A stretch of DNA of 41,600 bases, taken from positions 1 to 41,600 of IMG/VR virus record IMGVR_UViG_3300031787_000278, one strand, 5' to 3'. Numbering within the stretch: position 1 is the first letter of the stretch; each line of letters starts with the position of its first letter. Of this stretch, positions 9,080 through 16,720 are shown one piece after another. The notes beneath the pieces were generated by a model. It was not told where the DNA came from, made no database searches, and saw only the letters and a program-made list of their open reading frames with translations. This DNA comes from a virus. A program made the position numbers and the translations under genes.

Positions 9080-9487
9080 ATGGATGCGGCAATTCGCCTA
9101 CAGATTTGGTCCGACTTATACGAAATGGAACGCATGTATGGGCGTCCGGCGACTTACGTCCAGATGCGTGCCCAACAGTTCAACCCTCAGACTGGCAAGT
9201 ATGATGAAGACGATGTAGTGCGAATTGCCCTCCTTTCCCTTCCTTCTTTTGAAGAAGATATTGGCTACCCGCCGGCCACACAAGCAGGCGGAGCGTCTCC
9301 GGGTCTTTTTTCAGACTTCGAACAAGGGGACAAAGTTTTTCTGCTCTCGACCCGTTTGCTTGATAGTAGTTTTGAAGCCAGACAACAAGACCACATTGAG
9401 CAAGATGGAGAAAAATACAAGTTCAAACGTATCATAAGCCTGATGCCCCGGGCGGGATACATTATTCATGGGAGACGTGTCCAATGA
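9080..9487 (+). CDS. Neck / head completion protein
   Basis: 135 residues. The ATG at 9080 is chosen because AAAAGGAA lies 7 to 8 bases upstream and because an earlier in-frame ATG (9047) would overlap the coat gene by 16 bases without a good site. The N-terminus MDAAIRLQIWSDLYEMERMYG is helical and the C-terminal half is a small beta barrel (DKVFLLSTRLLDS, then KYKFKRIISLMPRAG), compatible with head-closure (stopper) proteins. The gene lies between coat and tail genes and overlaps the next gene by 4 bases. Function is inferred from order. Confidence 0.6.
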   Translation: MDAAIRLQIWSDLYEMERMYGRPATYVQMRAQQFNPQTGKYDEDDVVRIALLSLPSFEEDIGYPPATQAGGASPGLFSDFEQGDKVFLLSTRLLDSSFEARQQDHIEQDGEKYKFKRIISLMPRAGYIIHGRRVQ

Positions 9488-9918
9488 TAGAATGGTTCCG
9501 TTGGGCTAAGGCATCAATCTACAACCACTTCAATCAGTTATCATTCAACAAGAAATTTGACGGAATTGAAACTGATAAGACTGAGTTTCAAGATTGGTGC
9601 GAAATTCGAATCGAAGGTCCACGATTGATGGAGACCACCCGTGAGAATTTCATTTATGATTACGGTGTGAACATTGAATGTCTCTCGACGGATATGAAAG
9701 ATGCATACAAGTTGGACGCAATGATCGGTGAGGTTGTTGCGTATATGCTTGAATGTATTCCGTTGAAGAAGTTTGGCGAATTGACAGAGGAGACTGGAGA
9801 ATACTTGATACGTTCGAGCGAAGTTCAAATGTATCCGTTCTCCACACCCGCTGGCGTAGAAGTCAAACGTTGTCAGATTGAAACCAATTATCGTTTACGT
9901 TTGAATAGGAGCCTGTGA
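9484..9918 (+). CDS. Tail terminator-like protein
   Basis: 144 residues, starting in an ATGA overlap with the upstream gene. The pattern of alternating strands and helices (CEIRIEGPRLMET, YGVNIECLSTDMKDAYKL, VKRCQIETNYRLRL) resembles the alpha/beta fold of tail terminators such as lambda gpU or HK97 gp10-neighbour proteins. It lies immediately before the tail tube gene and overlaps it by one base, the usual site for the tail terminator, which caps the polymerised tube and joins it to the head. No stronger sequence evidence was found. Confidence 0.55.
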   Translation: MIEWFRWAKASIYNHFNQLSFNKKFDGIETDKTEFQDWCEIRIEGPRLMETTRENFIYDYGVNIECLSTDMKDAYKLDAMIGEVVAYMLECIPLKKFGELTEETGEYLIRSSEVQMYPFSTPAGVEVKRCQIETNYRLRLNRSL

Positions 9919-10427
9919 TGGCACGACAGATTTACTCGCTGAAAGATGCGACGATCAAGTTGAAAGACGGTACCACTCCTACCGCAAAAGAAGTGGAAAT
10001 CCTGATGGACGATGGGTCAATCAGTATCACTGAGTCGCGGAACATCGAATACAAGATGAACCGTGGCGTCCTTGGGGCGGACACCGCTGTCCGCGAAGGT
10101 GACGACGTTCCGATGGAAATCTCCATCACGGGACGTATGGATGGGTACAAGGGCGAAAGTGCCCTGTTGCTCACCCCGAGCGAGTTCATCAAGAACAATC
10201 ACGCAGACATCTCACTCGTCTCGACTGGCGACGAATGTGCCCCGTTTGCGTGCGACATTTTCATTGACTTCGCTCACCCAGACGGTTGCACTCCCGGCTA
10301 CAATGCCGAGTTAATTGAACTGCCTGAGTTCCGTTGGGAACAATGCGTTGTCGATATCAAGGCTGGCACGATTCAGATTTCTGGAAAGTGCAAGGCCAAG
10401 ACTCCGACTGTCACTCGACCTGCCTAA
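9918..10427 (+). CDS. Major tail tube protein
   Basis: 169 residues. The ATG at 9918 overlaps the preceding stop (TGATG) with TAGGAG 4 to 9 bases upstream; a GTG three bases earlier is less likely. The protein is mostly beta: DATIKLKDG at the start, GSISITESRNIEYKMNRG and VPMEISITGRMDGY in the middle, and a closing strand TIQISGKCKA. This fits the beta-barrel tube fold of siphovirus tail proteins, where hexamers stack on the tape measure. It stands just before the frameshifted tail assembly chaperone pair, which is the conserved siphovirus order. Confidence 0.75.
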   Translation: MARQIYSLKDATIKLKDGTTPTAKEVEILMDDGSISITESRNIEYKMNRGVLGADTAVREGDDVPMEISITGRMDGYKGESALLLTPSEFIKNNHADISLVSTGDECAPFACDIFIDFAHPDGCTPGYNAELIELPEFRWEQCVVDIKAGTIQISGKCKAKTPTVTRPA

Positions 10428-10443
10428 CTTTTCAAGGTGTACC

Positions 10444-10968
10444 ATGCGACTTAAAGGGAAATCAGTCCCGTTACCTAAGCCCGTCACTGTGAACTTCCAC
10501 CGTGGCGATGAAGTTTTTACATTGGTGGTTAAGGCGGTACTGGACGGAGAGGCTTTCAACAAGATTCTCTCCGAACCATTGCCGCCTATCATCACAAAAG
10601 TTGGCGGCTCTCAGAGTCCTGATCTTCGTGACAAGAAATACTTGGAAGCTAAGAAAGATTGGGAAGCAAAGCGGGCAACTTGGTTCTTGTTGGAATCGCT
10701 TTCAGCAACGCCGGACTTGGAATGGGATACCGTTGATACCCACAATCCGGATACTTATTCCAATCTTGAGGAAGAACTGAAAGCGTTTACCCCGCAAGAA
10801 CAAGCTCGCTTATTCGAAGCGATTAACGAAGCTCAGAATCCGACTGGTAAGACTGAGGAACAGGCGATTGAAAATTTTATTCAACGGCTGCTCCAACCGG
10901 TATCGCCCCAGTCCTCGGAGACAGCCGAACCCACCAGTACCGAATCTGGCGAAGCTGCGAACGGTTAA
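10444..10968 (+). CDS. Tail assembly chaperone, short (G-like) form
   Basis: 174 residues from ATG 10444, with AAGGTG about 6 bases upstream. The N-terminal half is a small alpha/beta domain (VTVNFHRGDEVFTLVVKAVL) and the rest is acidic and helical (EEELKAFTPQEQARLFEAI), ending in a Ser/Thr/Glu-rich tail. By position between tail tube and tape measure it corresponds to lambda gpG, which coats the tape measure while the tube polymerises. The zero frame stops at 10966; a -1 frame, closed until 10869, opens just before a slippery heptamer at 10872, giving the longer fusion described separately. Confidence 0.78.
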   Translation: MRLKGKSVPLPKPVTVNFHRGDEVFTLVVKAVLDGEAFNKILSEPLPPIITKVGGSQSPDLRDKKYLEAKKDWEAKRATWFLLESLSATPDLEWDTVDTHNPDTYSNLEEELKAFTPQEQARLFEAINEAQNPTGKTEEQAIENFIQRLLQPVSPQSSETAEPTSTESGEAANG

Positions 10969-11099
10969 ACTTAACGCCTCCCGGTGTTAAGAAAGAGTGG
11001 GACAACAACGATTGGTGGACGCAACAATTGATACTTGCTTACTGTTACGGTCGTGACGTGGAGGACATGAAACTTGCTGTCAGCAAAGCGGGCTTTTGA
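10444..11099 (+). CDS. Tail assembly chaperone, -1 frameshift fusion (G-T-like)
   Basis: Predicted product of -1 ribosomal slippage at AAATTTT (10872-10878). The first 145 codons are shared with the short form; reading then re-starts at 10878 in the -1 frame and runs 73 codons to TGA at 11097. The added part contains a linker and then a domain reading KKEWDNNDWWTQQLILAYCYG followed by RDVEDMKLAVSKAGF, which has no start codon or ribosome site of its own that would make it a separate gene. In lambda the fused T domain recruits tail tube protein to the tape measure. The next gene starts inside its 3' end at 11074. Confidence 0.72.
10872..10878 (+). promoter_or_regulatory. -1 ribosomal slippery heptamer
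   Basis: The bases A AAT TTT fit the X XXY YYZ pattern in the zero frame of the chaperone gene, so both tRNAs can re-pair one base back (AAA TTT). A TGA in the -1 frame at 10869 lies immediately upstream, so the -1 frame opens exactly here. No other canonical heptamer was noticed between this point and the zero-frame stop at 10966. A downstream RNA structure was not resolved by eye. Confidence 0.68.
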
Positions 11100-11688
11100 C
11101 CTCTACAAGTTTGATGCCGAAGGTTTGTCCAAGACATTGGAGAAACGGTTGGGTCAAATACTGCGACAGTCTGCAAGAGAATGGTTGCGGACCATGATAG
11201 TATACGTTCCGGTTGAAACGGGGATGGCGAAATCCGCATTGGCTCCACTTGGAGCCTTTTTGCGGGTCGCCGTCCCCATTGAACCGATTCGTAAGCCTTA
11301 TATCAAACGTAAGCCTCCAACTTATGGAGGCAAACCGATTAGTATGCCGCAAGGACGGTACAGAAGTAAGTTTACTATCATTGATGATAAGACTGCACCT
11401 GGGACATACCAGTACGTGTTCGAGTGGAGCACAACAGTCCTACATTACTACCTGGCACACTATTACAAAGGGTATGGATTACCCGGTGAATTTGCAATCC
11501 ACGAAGCTAACATGGCTTTCTGGACTCACTTTGAAACTCAAATCGTAAGGGCCATGCCGGATATTCAAAAGTTTATCAGGCGATACAAACCAAGAGGTTA
11601 CGCTCAGAACCAACAAACTATTGTTGATTGGAAAATTGAGCACATGGGCGACAACAGCAGGGGTAGCGGTTGGGACACTCCGTTCTAG
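11074..11688 (+). CDS. Tail completion / minor tail protein, HK97 gp10-like pattern
   Basis: 204 residues. The start is a TTG at 11074 with GGAGG 9 bases upstream; the next in-frame ATG (after residue 38) would remove a conserved-looking helix. The segment REWLRTMIVYVPVETGMAKSA carries the 'VPV.TG' signature seen in HK97 gp10-like and tail-completion proteins. The middle is basic and Tyr/Pro-rich (RKPYIKRKPPTYGGKPI). The gene overlaps the frameshift domain of the chaperone by 26 bases and lies 7 bases before the tape measure gene. A tail or neck role is likely; the assignment is by motif. Confidence 0.55.
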   Translation: MLSAKRAFDLYKFDAEGLSKTLEKRLGQILRQSAREWLRTMIVYVPVETGMAKSALAPLGAFLRVAVPIEPIRKPYIKRKPPTYGGKPISMPQGRYRSKFTIIDDKTAPGTYQYVFEWSTTVLHYYLAHYYKGYGLPGEFAIHEANMAFWTHFETQIVRAMPDIQKFIRRYKPRGYAQNQQTIVDWKIEHMGDNSRGSGWDTPF

Positions 11689-11695
11689 GTGACAA

Positions 11696-14600
11696 ATGAC
11701 AAAAAGCGAGAAATTTGAACTTGATGCAAAACAGGCAATCCAAGAACTTGGAAAGCTGGCAAGCAAGTTTGAGACACTTAACGACCGCGTTAAGATTGTC
11801 AACAGCACTTTCAAGGCTCTTGAGAAAGCTCGCGACGTACAAGTCGGTAAGCTCAAGGAATGGGTCGCCAAGCTCAAAGATACTGAGCGAGGTTTGTACC
11901 AGTTCACTGTCAAGTTGGGCCGTCTGACCTCGGCCCTTGATAGTACGATTGCTCACATCAAGAGTCTCAGGAACAACACGCAGCAGAACAACAGTGTTCT
12001 CAAGAACGCCACGATTGCTCAAGAAGTTATCACGGCAGCAATCACCAAGAACTGGCACGCTTTGTCCGCAGAAGCCCAAGCGTGGGTAGAGAAAACCGAA
12101 GAAGGTAAGCGATTCGCCGAAGCAGCGAAGCATATCAATGATTCGCTGACAGACCAAGCTCGCGTTATGCGAGAAAGCGAAGCAGCTACAAAGAAAGAGA
12201 CACAAGCTCAACGAATCCTAGAAGCCGTAATCAAACAAACGGCTGTGGGTCTCAACGCCGAAGAACAAACAATTCTTCAAAACATGCTGGCTACGATCCA
12301 GCTAGCGGAAGCCAAGAGCTTACTATCACGGCAAGTAAACAAGACTCGTCGCGACCAAGAGAAAGCGGATCGTGAGCGTGATGCTGCATTAAAGAAGCAG
12401 CAAGCTGAAACCGAACGACAGCGTATCATTCAAGAAATTTACAATCGGGTTATCAATAACACGACTGCGGCTCTTTCTGCCGAAGCACAGGCCATGATGG
12501 CCAGTATCACGGCAACGCAACAACTTGCCCGTGCAAAAGCCCAACTTAACAAACAACAGTTTGGTGCAATTGATGCGGCAGAGAAAGCTGCCGAACAACA
12601 ACGTAAGAACCGTATTGCAGGCGAACTGTTTGCGTACGCTCAATCGGGCGGTACGACAACTTTGTCAGCCGAAGCGGATCAAGTACGCCAAAACATTGAA
12701 GCCAGCAAGCAGCTTGCTGCCGCAACCAAAGTTATCGAACAGCGGATGTACGGTAAGAACGTCGCTCTCGATAAGCAAGGTAAACTGTGGAAACAAGATA
12801 CTTTGGCCATGTTGCAGAACTCCCACCAACTTGAGTGGGTGTCGCGACGTATGGCTCGTTTTGGTCAAATCTTGCAGAATATTGTTGGCTATGGCGGTTT
12901 CTTCCTATTGTTCAACAAACTGCGAGACTCCGTAAAAGATGCAGAAGCGTGGGCAGAAAAAGTATCAGAGATCAGAACAATCTCGGATCGTGCCGCAGTA
13001 TCATCTGCTGAGTGGACGAAGCAACTTGAAGCCATTAGCTCTGCTTATGGGATTGAGTTCACTGTGGCAGCGGAAGCAGCTTACGCCGCATTGTCCGATC
13101 AAGTCACAGAGGCTGGTGATACTTTTGGCTATTTGCGTAAGCAAATCCAATTAGCTTACACAGCAGTCGGATCGTTGGACTCTGCCGTTCAAGCCACAAA
13201 CTCTTACTTAACTTCGTTCGGCAAGAGCACCGAATACGCATCTTACGCTAATGCAATCTTGTTCAAGACGGTTGACTTGGGTCGTGTTCGTCTTGAGGAG
13301 ATGGGTACTACGCTTGGACGTGTCAATATCTTGAGCGACCAACTTGGCATCAGCTTCATGGAGCAACAGGCGTCATTGACGGTCCTGTCGCGGAAAGGTA
13401 TTCCGTTCTCCGAAGCTATGACGTTGATGCGTAACGTCATGCAGAAGTTGATCAAACCTACCGAGTATACAGAGAATCTGTTGCGGTCCTGGGGTTTCAC
13501 ATCAGGCGAAGCAGCCGTACGGTCGTTGGGCCTTATTGGCGTTATTCAACGTTTCGCCCAACAGGCTCTAGCGTCCGGAGATGCTGCCGCCGAGTTTGGC
13601 GAAATCATGGGACGTATGCGTGCAATCGTTGGTTTGGCCGGTACCAGCCAAGCCGATTTGAACGCTGAAATGGCGGAGTTTCAGAAATCGTTTGATAGCA
13701 ACTTTGATGCTTACGAAGAACGTTTGAAGTCTGTTGATATCACGTTGAAAGTTGCACGTGAATCCTTCAACAATTTCTTTGTAACGGCTTTTGGTGATCC
13801 TGCAATTCGCAAGATTGCCGATATGATCCAAAAGACAGACGGCATCAAGCAAGCTCTGCAAGAGATGAAAGAAACCGTGCGTTTCTTGATCATTGAAGCA
13901 GGCAGTCTTTGGGCTGCGTTACGTCTTGTAAACGGTGGTATTGCTCTTTATACAACGTACACGACCGCCGCCACAACAGCAACGGTAGCTCAAACTGCGG
14001 CGACGGGACAAGCTCGACGGGCTTTGATGCTAATGTCAGCCGCACGCGGAGCGGCAACACTTGGTCTAAGTATTTTTGTCACGGTACTTATTACAAAATT
14101 CTTTGAGGCAGGCGATGCAGTAAGCCGTTTCAATGCGATTCTTGATGATACAAAAACCAAACTCCTTAAGCTACAAGAACTCAATCTTGCCCGGTGGCAA
14201 AAAGAAGTTGACAAAAATACCGCTGCGGTTGAGTTGCGGTTCAAGAGTTTGGCTGAAACAATTTCACGCGTATCTGCCAACCTGCAAATTAAGGTTGATA
14301 ACGTAACCAAAAGTATCAAGAAGGCTTGGGAAGAAGTTGGCGTAACCTTCAAGTTTGTAAGCCGCAATATCGGTAAAGAGATCGGTGCCGCTCTTGCACA
14401 AGCTGATTCAAAGATCGAGGAACTGTCCCAACTAATCGAACGGGTCCAGAATGGTATGACCCGTGACGAGGCTAAGGTTGACGGGCAACAAGGTATCCTT
14501 GATATTGAGGGCGACGAATCGTTGTCCCAACAAGACAAGGTTGATAAGCTCAAAGCACTTATCAAGACAATGGAAGCTGAGGCCGATAAAGCCTTGGCCG

Positions 14601-16066
14601 CTGGGGATATGACTTACTTCAACGCAATGAACGAGCAGATCACCGCTGCTACGACTGCGATGAAGGATCAGTTGAAGAAGATGTTAGCTGACGCCAATAT
14701 CATCCAGCAAGAGTTCGTACGTGATGCGTGGGGCAATATCAAGTTTGACCGTGCCGGTCGTCCCCGCGTCAAACAAACAAAGGTAAAAGACCCGCAGCTT
14801 GTCCAAGATTTGGAAGCCCAAATCAATCAAGCTGAAAAGGATCGTGTAGCTATCCTTGAACGACAAATCAAACTCAAGGATGACTATCTTGCCCGACTTA
14901 AGACCGAGAAAGAAGAACTTGAAAAGCAACGTCAAGTACAACAAGATAACCTTGAACGCTATCAAGCTCTGATCGAAGAACTTGGGACCGTTGACCTTGG
15001 CGGCGATCTTGAGGAGTTCAAAAAGAAGTTCCAAGAGCTACGCGGCTTGGGTGGTGCGATCGGTTTGGACCCGTCGGAACAAATTAAAGTGTTCCGTGAA
15101 CTGAACGCCAAGCAACAATTGATGCAGCAACAGCAAGCTCAAGAAGCCGAACAGCAACGTATCAACCAATACAACGCTATCCAACAAGAGTTGCAGAATC
15201 GTATGACTGCGGCTCAAGATGCTTTGCAAACCAACTCAACTCAAGCTCTTGATAAGCAGAACGAAAGTGCAACCGAACTTGGAACAAACATTAAAGGTTT
15301 GGCTGCTTTCCTTCAAAAAGTTAGAGGAGACCTTTGGGCACAAGGTGTCCAGCTTCCGGAGAATCAGACAAAAGAAGGCAGAGATCGCCTGATGAAACAA
15401 TCAGCTGATTTGTCTGAGGCAAATGCAGCATTGAATTTTATCAGCCGACGTTTGGAAGTAGCAATGCAGTCTGGCAGCCAAGAAGAATTGGCACGGGCCA
15501 TGCAGTTTGCAACTTCAACCTTAAAAGGATTTGATCCTATTATCAAATCTTTATACAACGTAGACCAAAAAGCATTTGCTCCTAGTGGGCTGTTAACAGG
15601 TCAAAATGCTAGGAAGATTGTAGACCCCATGTCGGGTCTAGTTGATATCGAATACGCAGGTCAAAGTCTTAAGGGCCTAACTCGTAACATTGAAACGGCT
15701 TTGGCCCTGAACGCAGAAAGCATTGCTCTTCAAGGTAAAGCCGCACAAGCAGCAAGTGACGTTAAGACCTTAAGTGAAACTCTAACAAATGCCATTAAGA
15801 ATCTGCCCACTGACCTTCAAAAACTAATTGATATTAACAATCCAGTCGCAAGTCCGGCTGGGTATCAAACGTCTCAATTGACACAGACCTTAGAAGATTT
15901 GTCCATGAGTATCAAGGGACAAGCGGTCGAAGTATCAATTGGAGACATTTACATCCAGACGCAGGGCACAACGCAACAACAGGCAAACGAAATCATTCAA
16001 GTCATTCAACGCAACATCAGGAACGGAGCACTCAATGTTCAGAATGGGAACGTTCGAAGGCCGTGA
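11696..16066 (+). CDS. Tape measure protein
   Basis: At 1456 residues this is the largest protein here and lies right after the tail assembly chaperone genes, as in siphoviruses. Residues 1-380 are almost wholly helical with repeated Ala/Gln/Lys/Glu heptads, including recurring 'ALSAEAQAMM / TLSAEADQV / GLNAEEQTI' units. Around 395-410 (LQNIVGYGGFFLLFNKLRD) a hydrophobic segment starts the conserved TP901-like core. A second hydrophobic stretch lies near 765-800 (ARGAATLGLSIFVTVLITKFF), possibly inserted in the host membrane during DNA entry. No lytic transglycosylase or peptidase motif was recognised. At about 0.15 nm per residue the tail would be roughly 220 nm long. Confidence 0.93.
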   Translation: MTKSEKFELDAKQAIQELGKLASKFETLNDRVKIVNSTFKALEKARDVQVGKLKEWVAKLKDTERGLYQFTVKLGRLTSALDSTIAHIKSLRNNTQQNNSVLKNATIAQEVITAAITKNWHALSAEAQAWVEKTEEGKRFAEAAKHINDSLTDQARVMRESEAATKKETQAQRILEAVIKQTAVGLNAEEQTILQNMLATIQLAEAKSLLSRQVNKTRRDQEKADRERDAALKKQQAETERQRIIQEIYNRVINNTTAALSAEAQAMMASITATQQLARAKAQLNKQQFGAIDAAEKAAEQQRKNRIAGELFAYAQSGGTTTLSAEADQVRQNIEASKQLAAATKVIEQRMYGKNVALDKQGKLWKQDTLAMLQNSHQLEWVSRRMARFGQILQNIVGYGGFFLLFNKLRDSVKDAEAWAEKVSEIRTISDRAAVSSAEWTKQLEAISSAYGIEFTVAAEAAYAALSDQVTEAGDTFGYLRKQIQLAYTAVGSLDSAVQATNSYLTSFGKSTEYASYANAILFKTVDLGRVRLEEMGTTLGRVNILSDQLGISFMEQQASLTVLSRKGIPFSEAMTLMRNVMQKLIKPTEYTENLLRSWGFTSGEAAVRSLGLIGVIQRFAQQALASGDAAAEFGEIMGRMRAIVGLAGTSQADLNAEMAEFQKSFDSNFDAYEERLKSVDITLKVARESFNNFFVTAFGDPAIRKIADMIQKTDGIKQALQEMKETVRFLIIEAGSLWAALRLVNGGIALYTTYTTAATTATVAQTAATGQARRALMLMSAARGAATLGLSIFVTVLITKFFEAGDAVSRFNAILDDTKTKLLKLQELNLARWQKEVDKNTAAVELRFKSLAETISRVSANLQIKVDNVTKSIKKAWEEVGVTFKFVSRNIGKEIGAALAQADSKIEELSQLIERVQNGMTRDEAKVDGQQGILDIEGDESLSQQDKVDKLKALIKTMEAEADKALAAGDMTYFNAMNEQITAATTAMKDQLKKMLADANIIQQEFVRDAWGNIKFDRAGRPRVKQTKVKDPQLVQDLEAQINQAEKDRVAILERQIKLKDDYLARLKTEKEELEKQRQVQQDNLERYQALIEELGTVDLGGDLEEFKKKFQELRGLGGAIGLDPSEQIKVFRELNAKQQLMQQQQAQEAEQQRINQYNAIQQELQNRMTAAQDALQTNSTQALDKQNESATELGTNIKGLAAFLQKVRGDLWAQGVQLPENQTKEGRDRLMKQSADLSEANAALNFISRRLEVAMQSGSQEELARAMQFATSTLKGFDPIIKSLYNVDQKAFAPSGLLTGQNARKIVDPMSGLVDIEYAGQSLKGLTRNIETALALNAESIALQGKAAQAASDVKTLSETLTNAIKNLPTDLQKLIDINNPVASPAGYQTSQLTQTLEDLSMSIKGQAVEVSIGDIYIQTQGTTQQQANEIIQVIQRNIRNGALNVQNGNVRRP

Positions 16067-16379
16067 CCCAGAGTTCGGTGATAGCACGGAGCTTAACAAT
16101 CAAGATCGTGAAGCACATGGTATCAATGGACCCTTGCGTCAATGGCAGAATGATACACACATCAAGTATCGTGTATTTAACTTTGTATTTGAACCGTTGA
16201 CTCTTACACAGAAAAATACTTTTGTCACGGAATACAATAGTAACAAAGGTAAAGCAGTAGAGTGTGAGATCGAACACTTAAACTTAACGGCTGACTTCGT
16301 GCTCTCCGGTTTGAAAGTTTCAACGTTGAGAGATAATTGTTCCTACCGTATTGAGGTAACATTACAATGTTTGTCTTAA
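16035..16379 (+). CDS. Minor tail protein after the tape measure, 114 aa
   Basis: The ATG at 16035 follows GGAG by 6 bases and overlaps the tape measure end by 32 bases; an upstream start would overlap far more. The protein is beta-rich, with IKYRVFNFVFEPLTLTQ and YRIEVTLQCLS, and resembles the small distal-tail proteins that siphoviruses encode between tape measure and tail tip. It overlaps the next gene by 13 bases. The similar size and strand pattern of the next protein suggest that the two act as a pair in the tail tip. Exact role unknown. Confidence 0.6.
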   Translation: MFRMGTFEGRDPEFGDSTELNNQDREAHGINGPLRQWQNDTHIKYRVFNFVFEPLTLTQKNTFVTEYNSNKGKAVECEIEHLNLTADFVLSGLKVSTLRDNCSYRIEVTLQCLS

Positions 16380-16720
16380 CTGCGGCACCGGACTCTTTAA
16401 CTCTGCCCGATCCCGAACTCCAAGACAAGATGTCTTATGAAGATGAAATAGTCATCAAATACACTGAGGCAGGGACCGTTTATACAACAATAAATAAACG
16501 AGCCACCGTTAGAGAGTATCAATTTATTCTCTCTAAGGCTGAATATGATGATGCAGTAACATTCTTTGAAGTGTTACGTGCCCGGACGGTTACTGTGTCC
16601 GGTTTTGCATCGTTTACGGGTAAGATTGAATATAGCTCCCGTAAAATGTCTGGGCTGAGGCGAGGGGCTGATTGTAACGGCGATGATGTATTCGAACTGA
16701 CACTGGTGTTCTATGCGTAG
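16367..16720 (+). CDS. Minor tail protein, 117 aa
   Basis: Begins MFVLTAAPDSLTLPDPELQD and continues with beta strands (EIVIKYTEAGTVYTTINKRA, YQFILSKAEYDDAVTFFEV) to a C-terminal FELTLVFYA. The gene overlaps both neighbours by 8 to 13 bases. Proteins of this size and pattern between the tape measure and the large tail tip protein usually belong to the distal tail or hub complex. No cysteine cluster (four-Fe-four-S type, as in lambda gpL) is evident; only one Cys is present. The function is inferred from gene order. Confidence 0.58.
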   Translation: MFVLTAAPDSLTLPDPELQDKMSYEDEIVIKYTEAGTVYTTINKRATVREYQFILSKAEYDDAVTFFEVLRARTVTVSGFASFTGKIEYSSRKMSGLRRGADCNGDDVFELTLVFYA

